A stretch of 64,000 nucleotides of DNA, from positions 62,001 through 126,000 of the forward strand of contig CALRTC020000004.1 of the NCBI GenBank assembly GCA_943371025.1, given 5' to 3'. Both the position numbers and the translations under genes were made by a program. Shown here in pieces: positions 17,113 through 25,972 of this stretch; position 1 is the stretch's first letter, and each line of letters opens with the position of its first letter. The notes beneath the pieces are model-generated. The model was not told the DNA's origin, searched no databases, and worked only from the letters and a program-made list of their open reading frames with translations. Source of the DNA: Niveispirillum sp943371025. Lineage in GTDB: Bacteria; Pseudomonadota; Alphaproteobacteria; Azospirillales; Azospirillaceae.

Positions 17113-17128
17113 CGGAGAATACCTATAT
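17113..17128 (-). promoter_or_regulatory. FixJ-like box 1
   Basis: TAGGTATTCTCCG on the minus strand, one of four TAGGT-N4-TCCG sites in the 17-36 kb block. It lies 319 bp before ndvB and 194 bp before the truncated dehydrogenase. The rest of the 527-bp gap (16920-17446) is AT-rich, with a small GCGGGC/GCCCGC hairpin near 17410 and no gene that I can support. Confidence 0.45.
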
Positions 17129-17446
17129 CACCGTCAGGTTTGGATGTAGTTTTTGTTGTGAGTCGCGATCATTTACTGAAAGATCAAATTTCAATTTTAC
17201 ATATGGGTAGATTCCGAGCGGGTTCTTTATGGCCATAAAATTTTAAAGTGATCGGTAGAAAGGTTCTGGATCTTTAAATCGGTTTCCATCTGGAAGCGCC
17301 TTCCCCGTTACAGCGGGCATCAATCCGTCGAGCACAGCCCATAGGCGCAGGCCCGAGATGGGCAATGCCGCGGCCCCTTGTACCGAAGGTCGGGGACAGA
17401 CAAGCGGGCTTTGCCGGGCCCGCCTACCTTATAAGAAGGCGACAGC

Positions 17447-20400
17447 ATGAACATCTTGCGCGCAGCGCCTTCGCCCGCCTTCTGGCAAGGCGTCGAGGTC
17501 ATTCGGGAAGAGCTTTTCGGGATCGAACGGTTGGAGGAGCATGCCCGCTCCTTGGCGGCGGCCCAACCTGTGGCCAAAAGGCCGCCGCGGACTGGCTCGT
17601 CGGCGGCCCGTCTGGCCGATAATGCTGCTGTACTCCTGGATGCCTATCGCAAGACCGTGTCCGCCCTGGCTGAGGGCAGGACCATTACCCCGGCATCGGA
17701 ATGGCTGGTTGATAATTACCACCTTGTCGAACGCCAGGTTCGGGAAATCGACCGGGATCTTCCGCCGGGCTTTCACCGCCAGCTCCCGAAACTGGCAACG
17801 GGGCCGTTCGCGGGCTATCCGCGTGTCTTCGGCCTGGCCTGGGCCTTCGTCGCGCATACGGACAGCCGGTTCGATGCCGACATGCTGGTCAGGTACCTGC
17901 GCGCCTACCAGTCCGTGGAGCCGCTGACCATTGGCGAGCTCTGGGCAGTCTCGATCGCGTTGCGGATGGTGTTGATCGAGAATCTACGACGTCTGGCCGT
18001 ACAGACTCTGGTCAATCGGGATGCGCGGCAGCAAGCGGATATGATCGCGGACGCACTTCTGGCCGGGATCGGACCCGTCGAGGAGGCCTCGGCCAAAGCC
18101 ATCCAGATGCTGCAGGACGATGCATTGCCGCCGGCCATGGTGGTGCAACTGCTGCACCGGCTGCGTGACCAGGACCCGGACACGATTCCGGTGCTGGTCT
18201 GGCTGGACCGGCGGCTGGCTTCAAGGGGCACGACGGCGGATGAAATGGTCAACGACGTCCACCGAAGGCAGGGTGGCACCAATGTCACGGTCCGCAACAT
18301 CATTACCAGTCTGCGCCGCATCGGCGATGTAGATTGGAAGGAGCTTTTTGAAAAGGCGAGTCCCGTCGATGATCTTCTGGCGACGGTGGCCGATTATCCC
18401 AGGATGGATTTTGCGACCCGCAACCTGTACCGCAGCGCGATCGAGGATATGTCGAGATGCAGCGGCCGGTCTGAACTGGACGTCACGCGGCAGGTTCTGT
18501 CGGTGGCGCAGACGCAGGATACCTCCGCTGATCCGCGCCGCCGCGATCCTGGATATCACCTGCTGGCGCGCGGACGTCCGGCGTTCGAGCGTCATATCGG
18601 TTACCGCCCACGTTGGGGGCAGCGGCCTGCCCGGTATATGCGGTCCATGGGTCTTGGTCTTTATGTCGGGTCGATTGTCCTGATCGCCGGTTTGATATTG
18701 CTGGCGGCTCTGCACCTGCTGGCGGAGACGGGGGTGGGGGCGCTGGCCCTGATTACTTTAGGCCTGGTATCATTCATCCCTTGCATTGATGTCGCCATGG
18801 CACTGTTCAACCGCGTCCTGTCGCTGGGGATCGGGGCCACAGCCCTTCCAGGTCTGGCGTTGAAGGAGGGGGTGCCGGCGGACCTGCGGACATTGGTCGC
18901 AGTGCCCACCTTGCTGACCACGCCCGGTGCCATCGCTGAGCAGGTGGCGCAGCTTGAGGTGCACCATCTGGCCAGCCCCGACGGCGATCTGCAATTCGCT
19001 CTGCTGTCCGACTGGACCGATGCCCCCACGGAGCATACGGAAGCCGATGCCATTCTGCTGAAGGCGGCGCAGGACGGGATTGCTCGCCTGAACACACGCT
19101 ATGGACCGGGCCCCGGTGGTCCGCGGTTTCTGTTGCTGCACCGCAAGCGTGTCTGGTGTCCGGGCGAAGGCTGCTGGATGGGGTGGGAGCGCAAGCGGGG
19201 CAAGCTGCATGAGTTGAACCGCCTGCTGCGTGGTGCGACCGATACCGGGTTCCTGGATTTGGAGGAGGGGTTGGTGCCCGTCGGGGTGCGCTATGTCCTC
19301 ACCCTGGACGCCGATACACGCCTGCCACGCGATGCCGCCCGCCGGCTGATTGGCAAGATGGCGCATCCCCTGAACCGGCCCCGTTTTGATCCGGTGGAGG
19401 GCAGGGTGGTCGAAGGCTTTGGCCTGTTGCAGCCCCGGATCACACCCTCGTTGCCGGTCGGGCGGGCTGGATCGCTGTTCCAGCGCATCTTTTCCAGCCT
19501 GAATGGCATCGATCCCTATGCCGCCGCCATATCCGATCATTACCAGGACCTGTTCGGGGAAGGGTCCTATGCCGGCAAGGGTATCTATGACATCGACGCC
19601 TTTGAACTGGCATTGGCCGGGCGCGTCCCGGATGGCACGGTTTTGAGCCATGACCTGTTCGAAGGCAATTTCGCGCGGGCCGCCCTGGTCAGCGATGTGG
19701 AACTGGTGGAGGATTTTCCCACCCGCTACGAGCTGGATGCCTTGCGCCATCACCGCTGGGCGCGGGGGGACTGGCAGTTGCTGCCCTGGCTGCTGGGGCG
19801 CGGCTATGCCGCGACCGACCCCAGCCGGGTGAATGGTCTGGTGCCGGCCGTCGGCCGCTGGAAGATGTTGGACAATCTGCGCCGCACCCTGGTGGCCCCC
19901 CTGATGGTCCTTTCGCTGGTGCTGGGTTGGACCTTGCCATTCGCGGCCGGCCTGGTGTGGACGTTGTTCAATGGTGTCCTGCTGTTGGCCCCGCCCTTGT
20001 TTCATATCGTCACCGCCCTTTGGCCAGCCCACGCGGGCATTCGACGCTCCAGCCGTCTGCATGCATTGGTGGCGGAGGCGCGGCGGGCCGCGGTTCTGGC
20101 CGCCTTGACGGCTGTTTTTCTGGCCCACCAGGCCTGGATGCTGATGGATGCGGTCCTGCGCACGCTCTGGCGCCTGTGGTTCAGCCACCGGCATCTGCTG
20201 CAATGGGTTCCCGCGGCGCAGACCTCGATCGCCCCGCGGCTGACCCTGGCCGGAAGCTTCAAACGCATGGCCGGCGCACCGATCCTGGCCGTTGCCGGAT
20301 TTGCGGTGGCGCTGCTGGCGGGCGACTGGAACTGGCTGCTCTGTCTGCCCTTTACCTTGCCGTGGTTGTTGTCGCCCTTCATTGCCGAACGGATCAGCCG

Positions 20401-23400
20401 GCCCACGCAAGACCGGGAGGCAGATGATCCGGGTGAACAGGCGGAGACGATCCTGCGCCTGACCGGGCGTCGCACATGGCGTTACTTCGAACGGTTTGTC
20501 ACCGCCGAAGACAATATGCTGCCGCCCGATAACTTCCAGGAAACACCGGTGCCCGTGCTGGCACGCCGGACCTCGCCCACCAATATCGGCCTTTACTTGC
20601 TGTCGGTGGTTGCCGCGCGGGATTTCGGCTGGATCGGTACCCATGATGCCCTGGACCGGCTGGAAGCGACCATGGGCAGCATGGACCGGCTGGAACGGTA
20701 TCGGGGGCATTTCCTGAACTGGTATGCAACGGCGGATTTGCGTCCCCTGGACCCGAAATATGTCTCGTCCGTGGACAGTGGCAATCTGGCCGGACATCTG
20801 ATCGCGTTGGCCAATGCCTGTGACGAATGGCGGACGACCTTGTTGCCACCCGCGACGCGGATGAAGGGGGTTGCCGACGCGCTGGCGTTGGTGCGGGAAA
20901 TTCGCCCGACATCCGGCCAGAGCGAGGCTGGTGGCCGCCTGGATCTGGCGTTGGACATGCTGGCGCGGACCGTCCATCACCATGCCCATGACACCGGTGC
21001 GGACGCTGACGCTGCACTGTCGAACCTGATCATCAGGGCAGAACAGATCGCCATCTTGATGACGGCACCGGCGCTGGCGTCACTGGGCGCGGATGCCGCC
21101 TATTGGGCCGGGGCCTGTCTTGACTGCATCCATTCCCATCATCGCGATGAACAGCAGGACGACGGCCTCTCCCCTCGTCTGGACGCGTTGGCCCACCGGG
21201 CACGGGCCTTGGTCGCCGCGATGGATTTTACCTTCCTGTTCGACAGTGAGCGCCAGCTTCTGTCCATCGGGCATTTGTTGAACGATAATGTTCCGGACCC
21301 GAGTTGCTACGACCTCCTGGCGTCCGAAGCGCGGCTGGCCAGCTTCATTGCCATCGCCAAGGGGGATGTTCCGGCCCGCCACTGGTTTCGCCTGGGCCGC
21401 ACAGTGGTGCCGGCCAACCATGGCGCGGCCCTGCTCTCCTGGTCCGGGTCAATGTTCGAATATCTGATGCCTGCCCTGGTGATGCGCGCGCCGGGCGGCA
21501 GCCTGCTGGAGCGGACCAGCCGGCTGATTGTTCATCGCCAGATCACCTATGCTGCGCGTCTGGGCGTGCCATGGGGCATGTCGGAGTCTGCCTATAATGC
21601 CCGCGACCTTGACCTGACTTATCAATACTCCAATTTCGGCGTTCCCAGTTTGGGCCTCAAGCGCGGCCTGTCTGCGGAAACCGTCATTGCGCCTTATGCC
21701 ACGATGCTGGCCGCCATGGTCGATCCGTCTGCGGCGGCCGGTAATCTGCATCGGCTGCTGATGATGGGGGCCCGCGGGGATTACGGATATTTCGAGGCCC
21801 TGGATTTCACCCCTGTGCGCCTGCCCAAGGGACAGGGGATGGCGCTGGTCCAGGCCTATATGGCCCATCACCAAGGGATGGGGATCGTCGCGATTGCCAA
21901 TACCCTGCTGACCGGGATCATGCGGGCGCGCTTCCATGCCGAACCGATGGTACGGGCGACCGAACTGCTGTTGCAGGAGCGGATGCCAGCGGAGGTGCCG
22001 GTCACCCATCACTGGGCAGCCGGACCGGATGCGCGCATCACCGGCCCGGCCAGCGAACCGTTGGCCGACCGGCATTTCACCCACCCGCACCAGGCGGCTC
22101 CGGCAACCCTTCTGCTGTCCAACGGGCGGATGACGACGATGGTGACGGTGGCCGGGGCGGGCCAGACACGGCGCGGTGCCATCGCCCTGACCCGCTGGCG
22201 GGAGGACCCGACCTGCGACAACCACGGCGCCGGCATCTTCCTGCGCGATCTTGATGATGGCAGGCTCTGGTCGGCGGCCTATCACCCGTGCGGTGTCGAT
22301 CCTGACAGTTATGACGTGACTTTCCATGAAGATCGGGCGGAATTCATCCGGCATGACGGGACCTTGATCACCGGGTTGGACATCCTGATCTCGGCGGAGG
22401 ATGACGCGGAAGTGCGCCGGGTCACCCTCACCAACGAAGGCCCCCATGCACGCCATCTGGACGTCACGTCCTATCTGGAACTGGCGCTCTGCCCGCAGGC
22501 GGCGGATGTCGCCCATCCGGCTTTCGCCAAGCTGTTCGTGCAGACCGAATATCTGCCCGGCTGCGACGCGCTGATCGCCACGCGTCGGCGACGCAGTCCG
22601 GATGAAGCCGAGATTTGGCTGGGACACATGCTGGTGGTCGAGGGCAATGACGGTGGGGTCAGCAGTTTTGAAACCGACCGCGCCCGTTTTCTGGGCCGGG
22701 GCCGATCCCTGCGGGATGCTGTCGCAATGGGGCCGGCACATAACCTGTCGGGCACGACCGGCACCGTGCTGGACCCGGTCTTCGCCTTGCGCCACGCCAT
22801 CCGGCTGGCACCGCAGGGCACGGTCCGTCTGGCGTTCTGGACCCTGGCCGCCGACAGCCGGGCTGCGCTGCTGGACATGATCGACCGGCACCGGGATGTA
22901 ACCGCCTACACCCGTGCCGCCACCCTGGCCTGGACGCAGGCGCAGGTGCAGCTACGCCATCTTGGCATCGGTGTCGGCACTGCCGCACTGTTTCAGCAAC
23001 TGGCGGGGCATCTGGTTCATGCCACCCCGGCTCTGCGGCCGGCTTCTGCCATCATCCAGAACGGGTTGGCCCCGCAGTCCGACCTGTGGTCGCTGGGGAT
23101 CTCCGGGGATCTGCCCATCCTGTTGCTGCGCATTACGGACAGTGATGATCTCTCTGTGGTACGGGAGGTACTGCTGGCCTTCGATTACTGGCGGATGAAG
23201 CGGTTCGCGGTGGACCTGATCATCCTGAATGATCATCCGGCCTCCTATCTGCAGGAGTTGCAGACCGCGCTGGAAACGTTGGTGCGGGTGAACCGTTCGC
23301 GTCAGCCCGCGGGCCATGACGCGACACCCGGTACGGTACATCTGCTGCGCGCCGATCTGATTACCCCGCAGGCGCATGCCCTTCTTAACGCCGTGGCGCG

Positions 23401-25972
23401 GGTGGTGCTGGTCGCGCGGCGGGGTAGTCTGTTTGACCAGTTGCAGCGGATGGGCGCCGATGCCCCCCCGCCAATCCCCATCCCGCGGCGGCGGGTGGCG
23501 GCGGCCATGTCTCCGCAGGTGAGGCCCGAACTGGAATTCTTCAATGGGCTTGGCGGTTTTGCCCGGAACGCAAGTGAGTATGTCATTATCCAAGGCCCGG
23601 GTCAGGTAACACCGGCCCCTTGGATTAATGTTATTGCCAATCCCGATTTCGGCTTTCAGGTATCGGCTGATGGCAATGGCTTCTGCTGGGCCGGCAACAG
23701 CCGTGAGAACCAACTGACTCTCTGGTCGAATGATCCGGTCGCCGACCCAGCCGGCGACGCATTTTATCTGCGGGACGAGGAAAGCGGTGCGCTCTGGTCA
23801 CCGACCGCCAGCCCTATCCGCGACCCGGGCGGCCACTACATCACCCGTCACGGCTGGGGCTACAGCCGGATCAGTTGCCGGGCCAATGGCATCGCCAGCG
23901 ATCTGTTGCTGTATGTGCCGGTCGATGCGCCCGTCCGTATTGCACGCCTGACGCTGCATAACACCACGAACCGCCCCCGTTCCCTGACGGCGACGGCCTA
24001 TGTGGAATGGGTGCTGGGGCCGTCGCGTGACGCCACCCGCGCCTTTGTCACCACATCCATCGATACTGTCACCGGTGCGATGTTCGCGGGTAACCCCTGG
24101 AATCGCGATGTTGGCGGGCATGTCGCCTTCGCCGACTTATGTGGGCAACAGACGGACTGGACGGGTGACCGGCGGGAGTTCATTGGGCGGAACGGCACAC
24201 TGGCCCATCCGTTGGCGCTGGCCGGCATGGGACCATTGTCGAAGCGGGTGGGGGCTGGCCTGGACCCGTGCGGGGCCCTGCGGACCCGCATCCAGCTGCC
24301 GCCCGATGGAAAGGTGGAGATCGTATTCCTGCTGGGTCAGGCGGAAAACGCCGAAGCCGCCCGAACCCTGGTCACCCGATACCGCGAGGCCGACCTGGAC
24401 GCCGTCATGGGGGCGGTCAGCCAGCAATGGCGGCAGATCCTGGGCAAGGTGCAGGTGACCACGCCCGACCGGTCACTGGATATCATGCTGAATGGCTGGC
24501 TGCTGTATCAGACGCTGTCCTGCCGCCTCTGGGCACGGTCCGCCTTTTACCAGGCCAGCGGCGCCTATGGCTTCCGTGACCAGTTGCAGGATGGCATGGC
24601 GCTGGCCGTTACGCGCCCGGACTTGACGCGGGCCCATCTGCTGCGTGCGGCGGGGCGGCAGTTCGTGGAAGGCGACGTGCAGCATTGGTGGCTGCCACCG
24701 TCGGGACGCGGCGTCCGCACCCGCATCTCCGACGACAGGATCTGGCTGGCCTATGCCGCTGCCCACTATGTGGAGACAACGGGTGATCTGCCGGTGCTGG
24801 ATGAGAAGGTGGGGTTTCTGGACGGGCCAGGGCTGCATGAAGGCGAACATGACAGCTTCTTCCATCCGTCTCCCGCTGAGGAGAGCGCCAGCCTGTTCGA
24901 CCATTGCGCCCGCGCGCTGGATGCCAGCCTGACCATGGGGGCCCACGGCCTGCCGCTGATGGGAACGGGCGACTGGAATGACGGGATGAACCGCGTCGGC
25001 GAAGGTGGAAAGGGGGAAAGTGTCTGGCTGGGCTGGCTGCTGTTCACCACCCTGATGCGTTTCGCCGATCTGGCGCAAGCGCGCGGCGATCCGCGTGCCT
25101 TCGGCTGGCGTGACCAAGCCGCCGCATTGCGGGTGGCCTTGAATCAGGATGGCTGGGACGGCGATTGGTATCGGCGTGGCTATTTTGATGACGGAACGCC
25201 GCTTGGTTCGGCCCAGCGGGAGGAATGCCGGATTGATGCCATTGCCCAAAGCTGGTCTGTCCTTTCGGGCGCCGGTGACCCGGACAAGGCGGCCAGGGCG
25301 ATGCAGGCCGTGGAAACGCATCTGGTCCGGCAACGGGAGGGTCTGGCCCTGCTTTTCACCCCGCCCTTCGTGCAAAGCCAGCCCGATCCCGGCTATATCC
25401 AGGCCTACCCGGCCGGCATCCGGGAGAATGGCGGGCAATATACCCATGCGGCCCTGTGGTCCGTCATGGCCCTGGCGGCGCTGGGCCGCAACCGGCCGGC
25501 GGCCGATCTGCTGCATATGCTGAACCCGATCAATCACGCACGCGACCCCGACGCGGTGCGACGCTACCGGTTGGAACCCTATGTGGTTGCGGCCGACATA
25601 TATTCCGTGGCGCCGCATGTCGGGCGCGGGGGCTGGGGGTGGTACACGGGTGCTGCCGGCTGGATGCAGCGGGCGGGTATGGAGGCCGTCCTGGGCCTGC
25701 GCCAACAGGGCAACCGTCTGGTGATCGATCCGCGCCTGCCGCCCGACTGGCCGGAGGTGCGGATCATGTTCCGCCATGGAACGGCAAGGTATGACATCAA
25801 AATTGAGAACAGGGGTGGCGAGCGCTGGGGTTCCGTGTCCATCCAACTCGACGGATGCAGGCTGGACGGGACGAATTCCCTGGTTCTTGACGATGACGGA
25901 GCCACCCATCATGTGCTGGTGCGGCCGGATATGACCGCCAGGACGCAGGCTCAGTTGGAGGGGGCGATATAG
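17447..25972 (+). CDS. ndvB: Cyclic beta-1,2-glucan synthase
   Basis: 2841 residues, the usual size of NdvB/ChvB (about 2830-2870). An inner-membrane enzyme that builds, cyclises and trims periplasmic beta-1,2-glucan used in osmoadaptation and host interaction. Membrane helices occur at about 403-450 and 810-1000. The GT84 catalytic core is seen as LTLDADTRLPRD (about 618-629), EGSYAGKGIYDID (about 704) and SHDLFEGNF plus HRWARGDWQLLPWL (about 733-785). The C-terminal half has two carbohydrate-binding modules and the GH94 phosphorylase-like domain with YQASGAYGFRDQLQD and GTGDWNDGMNRVG (about 2507). AGAAGG precedes the start. Its last 22 bp overlap mgtA tail to tail. Confidence 0.97.
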   Translation: MNILRAAPSPAFWQGVEVIREELFGIERLEEHARSLAAAQPVAKRPPRTGSSAARLADNAAVLLDAYRKTVSALAEGRTITPASEWLVDNYHLVERQVREIDRDLPPGFHRQLPKLATGPFAGYPRVFGLAWAFVAHTDSRFDADMLVRYLRAYQSVEPLTIGELWAVSIALRMVLIENLRRLAVQTLVNRDARQQADMIADALLAGIGPVEEASAKAIQMLQDDALPPAMVVQLLHRLRDQDPDTIPVLVWLDRRLASRGTTADEMVNDVHRRQGGTNVTVRNIITSLRRIGDVDWKELFEKASPVDDLLATVADYPRMDFATRNLYRSAIEDMSRCSGRSELDVTRQVLSVAQTQDTSADPRRRDPGYHLLARGRPAFERHIGYRPRWGQRPARYMRSMGLGLYVGSIVLIAGLILLAALHLLAETGVGALALITLGLVSFIPCIDVAMALFNRVLSLGIGATALPGLALKEGVPADLRTLVAVPTLLTTPGAIAEQVAQLEVHHLASPDGDLQFALLSDWTDAPTEHTEADAILLKAAQDGIARLNTRYGPGPGGPRFLLLHRKRVWCPGEGCWMGWERKRGKLHELNRLLRGATDTGFLDLEEGLVPVGVRYVLTLDADTRLPRDAARRLIGKMAHPLNRPRFDPVEGRVVEGFGLLQPRITPSLPVGRAGSLFQRIFSSLNGIDPYAAAISDHYQDLFGEGSYAGKGIYDIDAFELALAGRVPDGTVLSHDLFEGNFARAALVSDVELVEDFPTRYELDALRHHRWARGDWQLLPWLLGRGYAATDPSRVNGLVPAVGRWKMLDNLRRTLVAPLMVLSLVLGWTLPFAAGLVWTLFNGVLLLAPPLFHIVTALWPAHAGIRRSSRLHALVAEARRAAVLAALTAVFLAHQAWMLMDAVLRTLWRLWFSHRHLLQWVPAAQTSIAPRLTLAGSFKRMAGAPILAVAGFAVALLAGDWNWLLCLPFTLPWLLSPFIAERISRPTQDREADDPGEQAETILRLTGRRTWRYFERFVTAEDNMLPPDNFQETPVPVLARRTSPTNIGLYLLSVVAARDFGWIGTHDALDRLEATMGSMDRLERYRGHFLNWYATADLRPLDPKYVSSVDSGNLAGHLIALANACDEWRTTLLPPATRMKGVADALALVREIRPTSGQSEAGGRLDLALDMLARTVHHHAHDTGADADAALSNLIIRAEQIAILMTAPALASLGADAAYWAGACLDCIHSHHRDEQQDDGLSPRLDALAHRARALVAAMDFTFLFDSERQLLSIGHLLNDNVPDPSCYDLLASEARLASFIAIAKGDVPARHWFRLGRTVVPANHGAALLSWSGSMFEYLMPALVMRAPGGSLLERTSRLIVHRQITYAARLGVPWGMSESAYNARDLDLTYQYSNFGVPSLGLKRGLSAETVIAPYATMLAAMVDPSAAAGNLHRLLMMGARGDYGYFEALDFTPVRLPKGQGMALVQAYMAHHQGMGIVAIANTLLTGIMRARFHAEPMVRATELLLQERMPAEVPVTHHWAAGPDARITGPASEPLADRHFTHPHQAAPATLLLSNGRMTTMVTVAGAGQTRRGAIALTRWREDPTCDNHGAGIFLRDLDDGRLWSAAYHPCGVDPDSYDVTFHEDRAEFIRHDGTLITGLDILISAEDDAEVRRVTLTNEGPHARHLDVTSYLELALCPQAADVAHPAFAKLFVQTEYLPGCDALIATRRRRSPDEAEIWLGHMLVVEGNDGGVSSFETDRARFLGRGRSLRDAVAMGPAHNLSGTTGTVLDPVFALRHAIRLAPQGTVRLAFWTLAADSRAALLDMIDRHRDVTAYTRAATLAWTQAQVQLRHLGIGVGTAALFQQLAGHLVHATPALRPASAIIQNGLAPQSDLWSLGISGDLPILLLRITDSDDLSVVREVLLAFDYWRMKRFAVDLIILNDHPASYLQELQTALETLVRVNRSRQPAGHDATPGTVHLLRADLITPQAHALLNAVARVVLVARRGSLFDQLQRMGADAPPPIPIPRRRVAAAMSPQVRPELEFFNGLGGFARNASEYVIIQGPGQVTPAPWINVIANPDFGFQVSADGNGFCWAGNSRENQLTLWSNDPVADPAGDAFYLRDEESGALWSPTASPIRDPGGHYITRHGWGYSRISCRANGIASDLLLYVPVDAPVRIARLTLHNTTNRPRSLTATAYVEWVLGPSRDATRAFVTTSIDTVTGAMFAGNPWNRDVGGHVAFADLCGQQTDWTGDRREFIGRNGTLAHPLALAGMGPLSKRVGAGLDPCGALRTRIQLPPDGKVEIVFLLGQAENAEAARTLVTRYREADLDAVMGAVSQQWRQILGKVQVTTPDRSLDIMLNGWLLYQTLSCRLWARSAFYQASGAYGFRDQLQDGMALAVTRPDLTRAHLLRAAGRQFVEGDVQHWWLPPSGRGVRTRISDDRIWLAYAAAHYVETTGDLPVLDEKVGFLDGPGLHEGEHDSFFHPSPAEESASLFDHCARALDASLTMGAHGLPLMGTGDWNDGMNRVGEGGKGESVWLGWLLFTTLMRFADLAQARGDPRAFGWRDQAAALRVALNQDGWDGDWYRRGYFDDGTPLGSAQREECRIDAIAQSWSVLSGAGDPDKAARAMQAVETHLVRQREGLALLFTPPFVQSQPDPGYIQAYPAGIRENGGQYTHAALWSVMALAALGRNRPAADLLHMLNPINHARDPDAVRRYRLEPYVVAADIYSVAPHVGRGGWGWYTGAAGWMQRAGMEAVLGLRQQGNRLVIDPRLPPDWPEVRIMFRHGTARYDIKIENRGGERWGSVSIQLDGCRLDGTNSLVLDDDGATHHVLVRPDMTARTQAQLEGAI

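Noticed and set aside
18770..20989. 739-codon minus-strand frame inside ndvB
   Set aside because: Antisense shadow of the glucan synthase; no family features.
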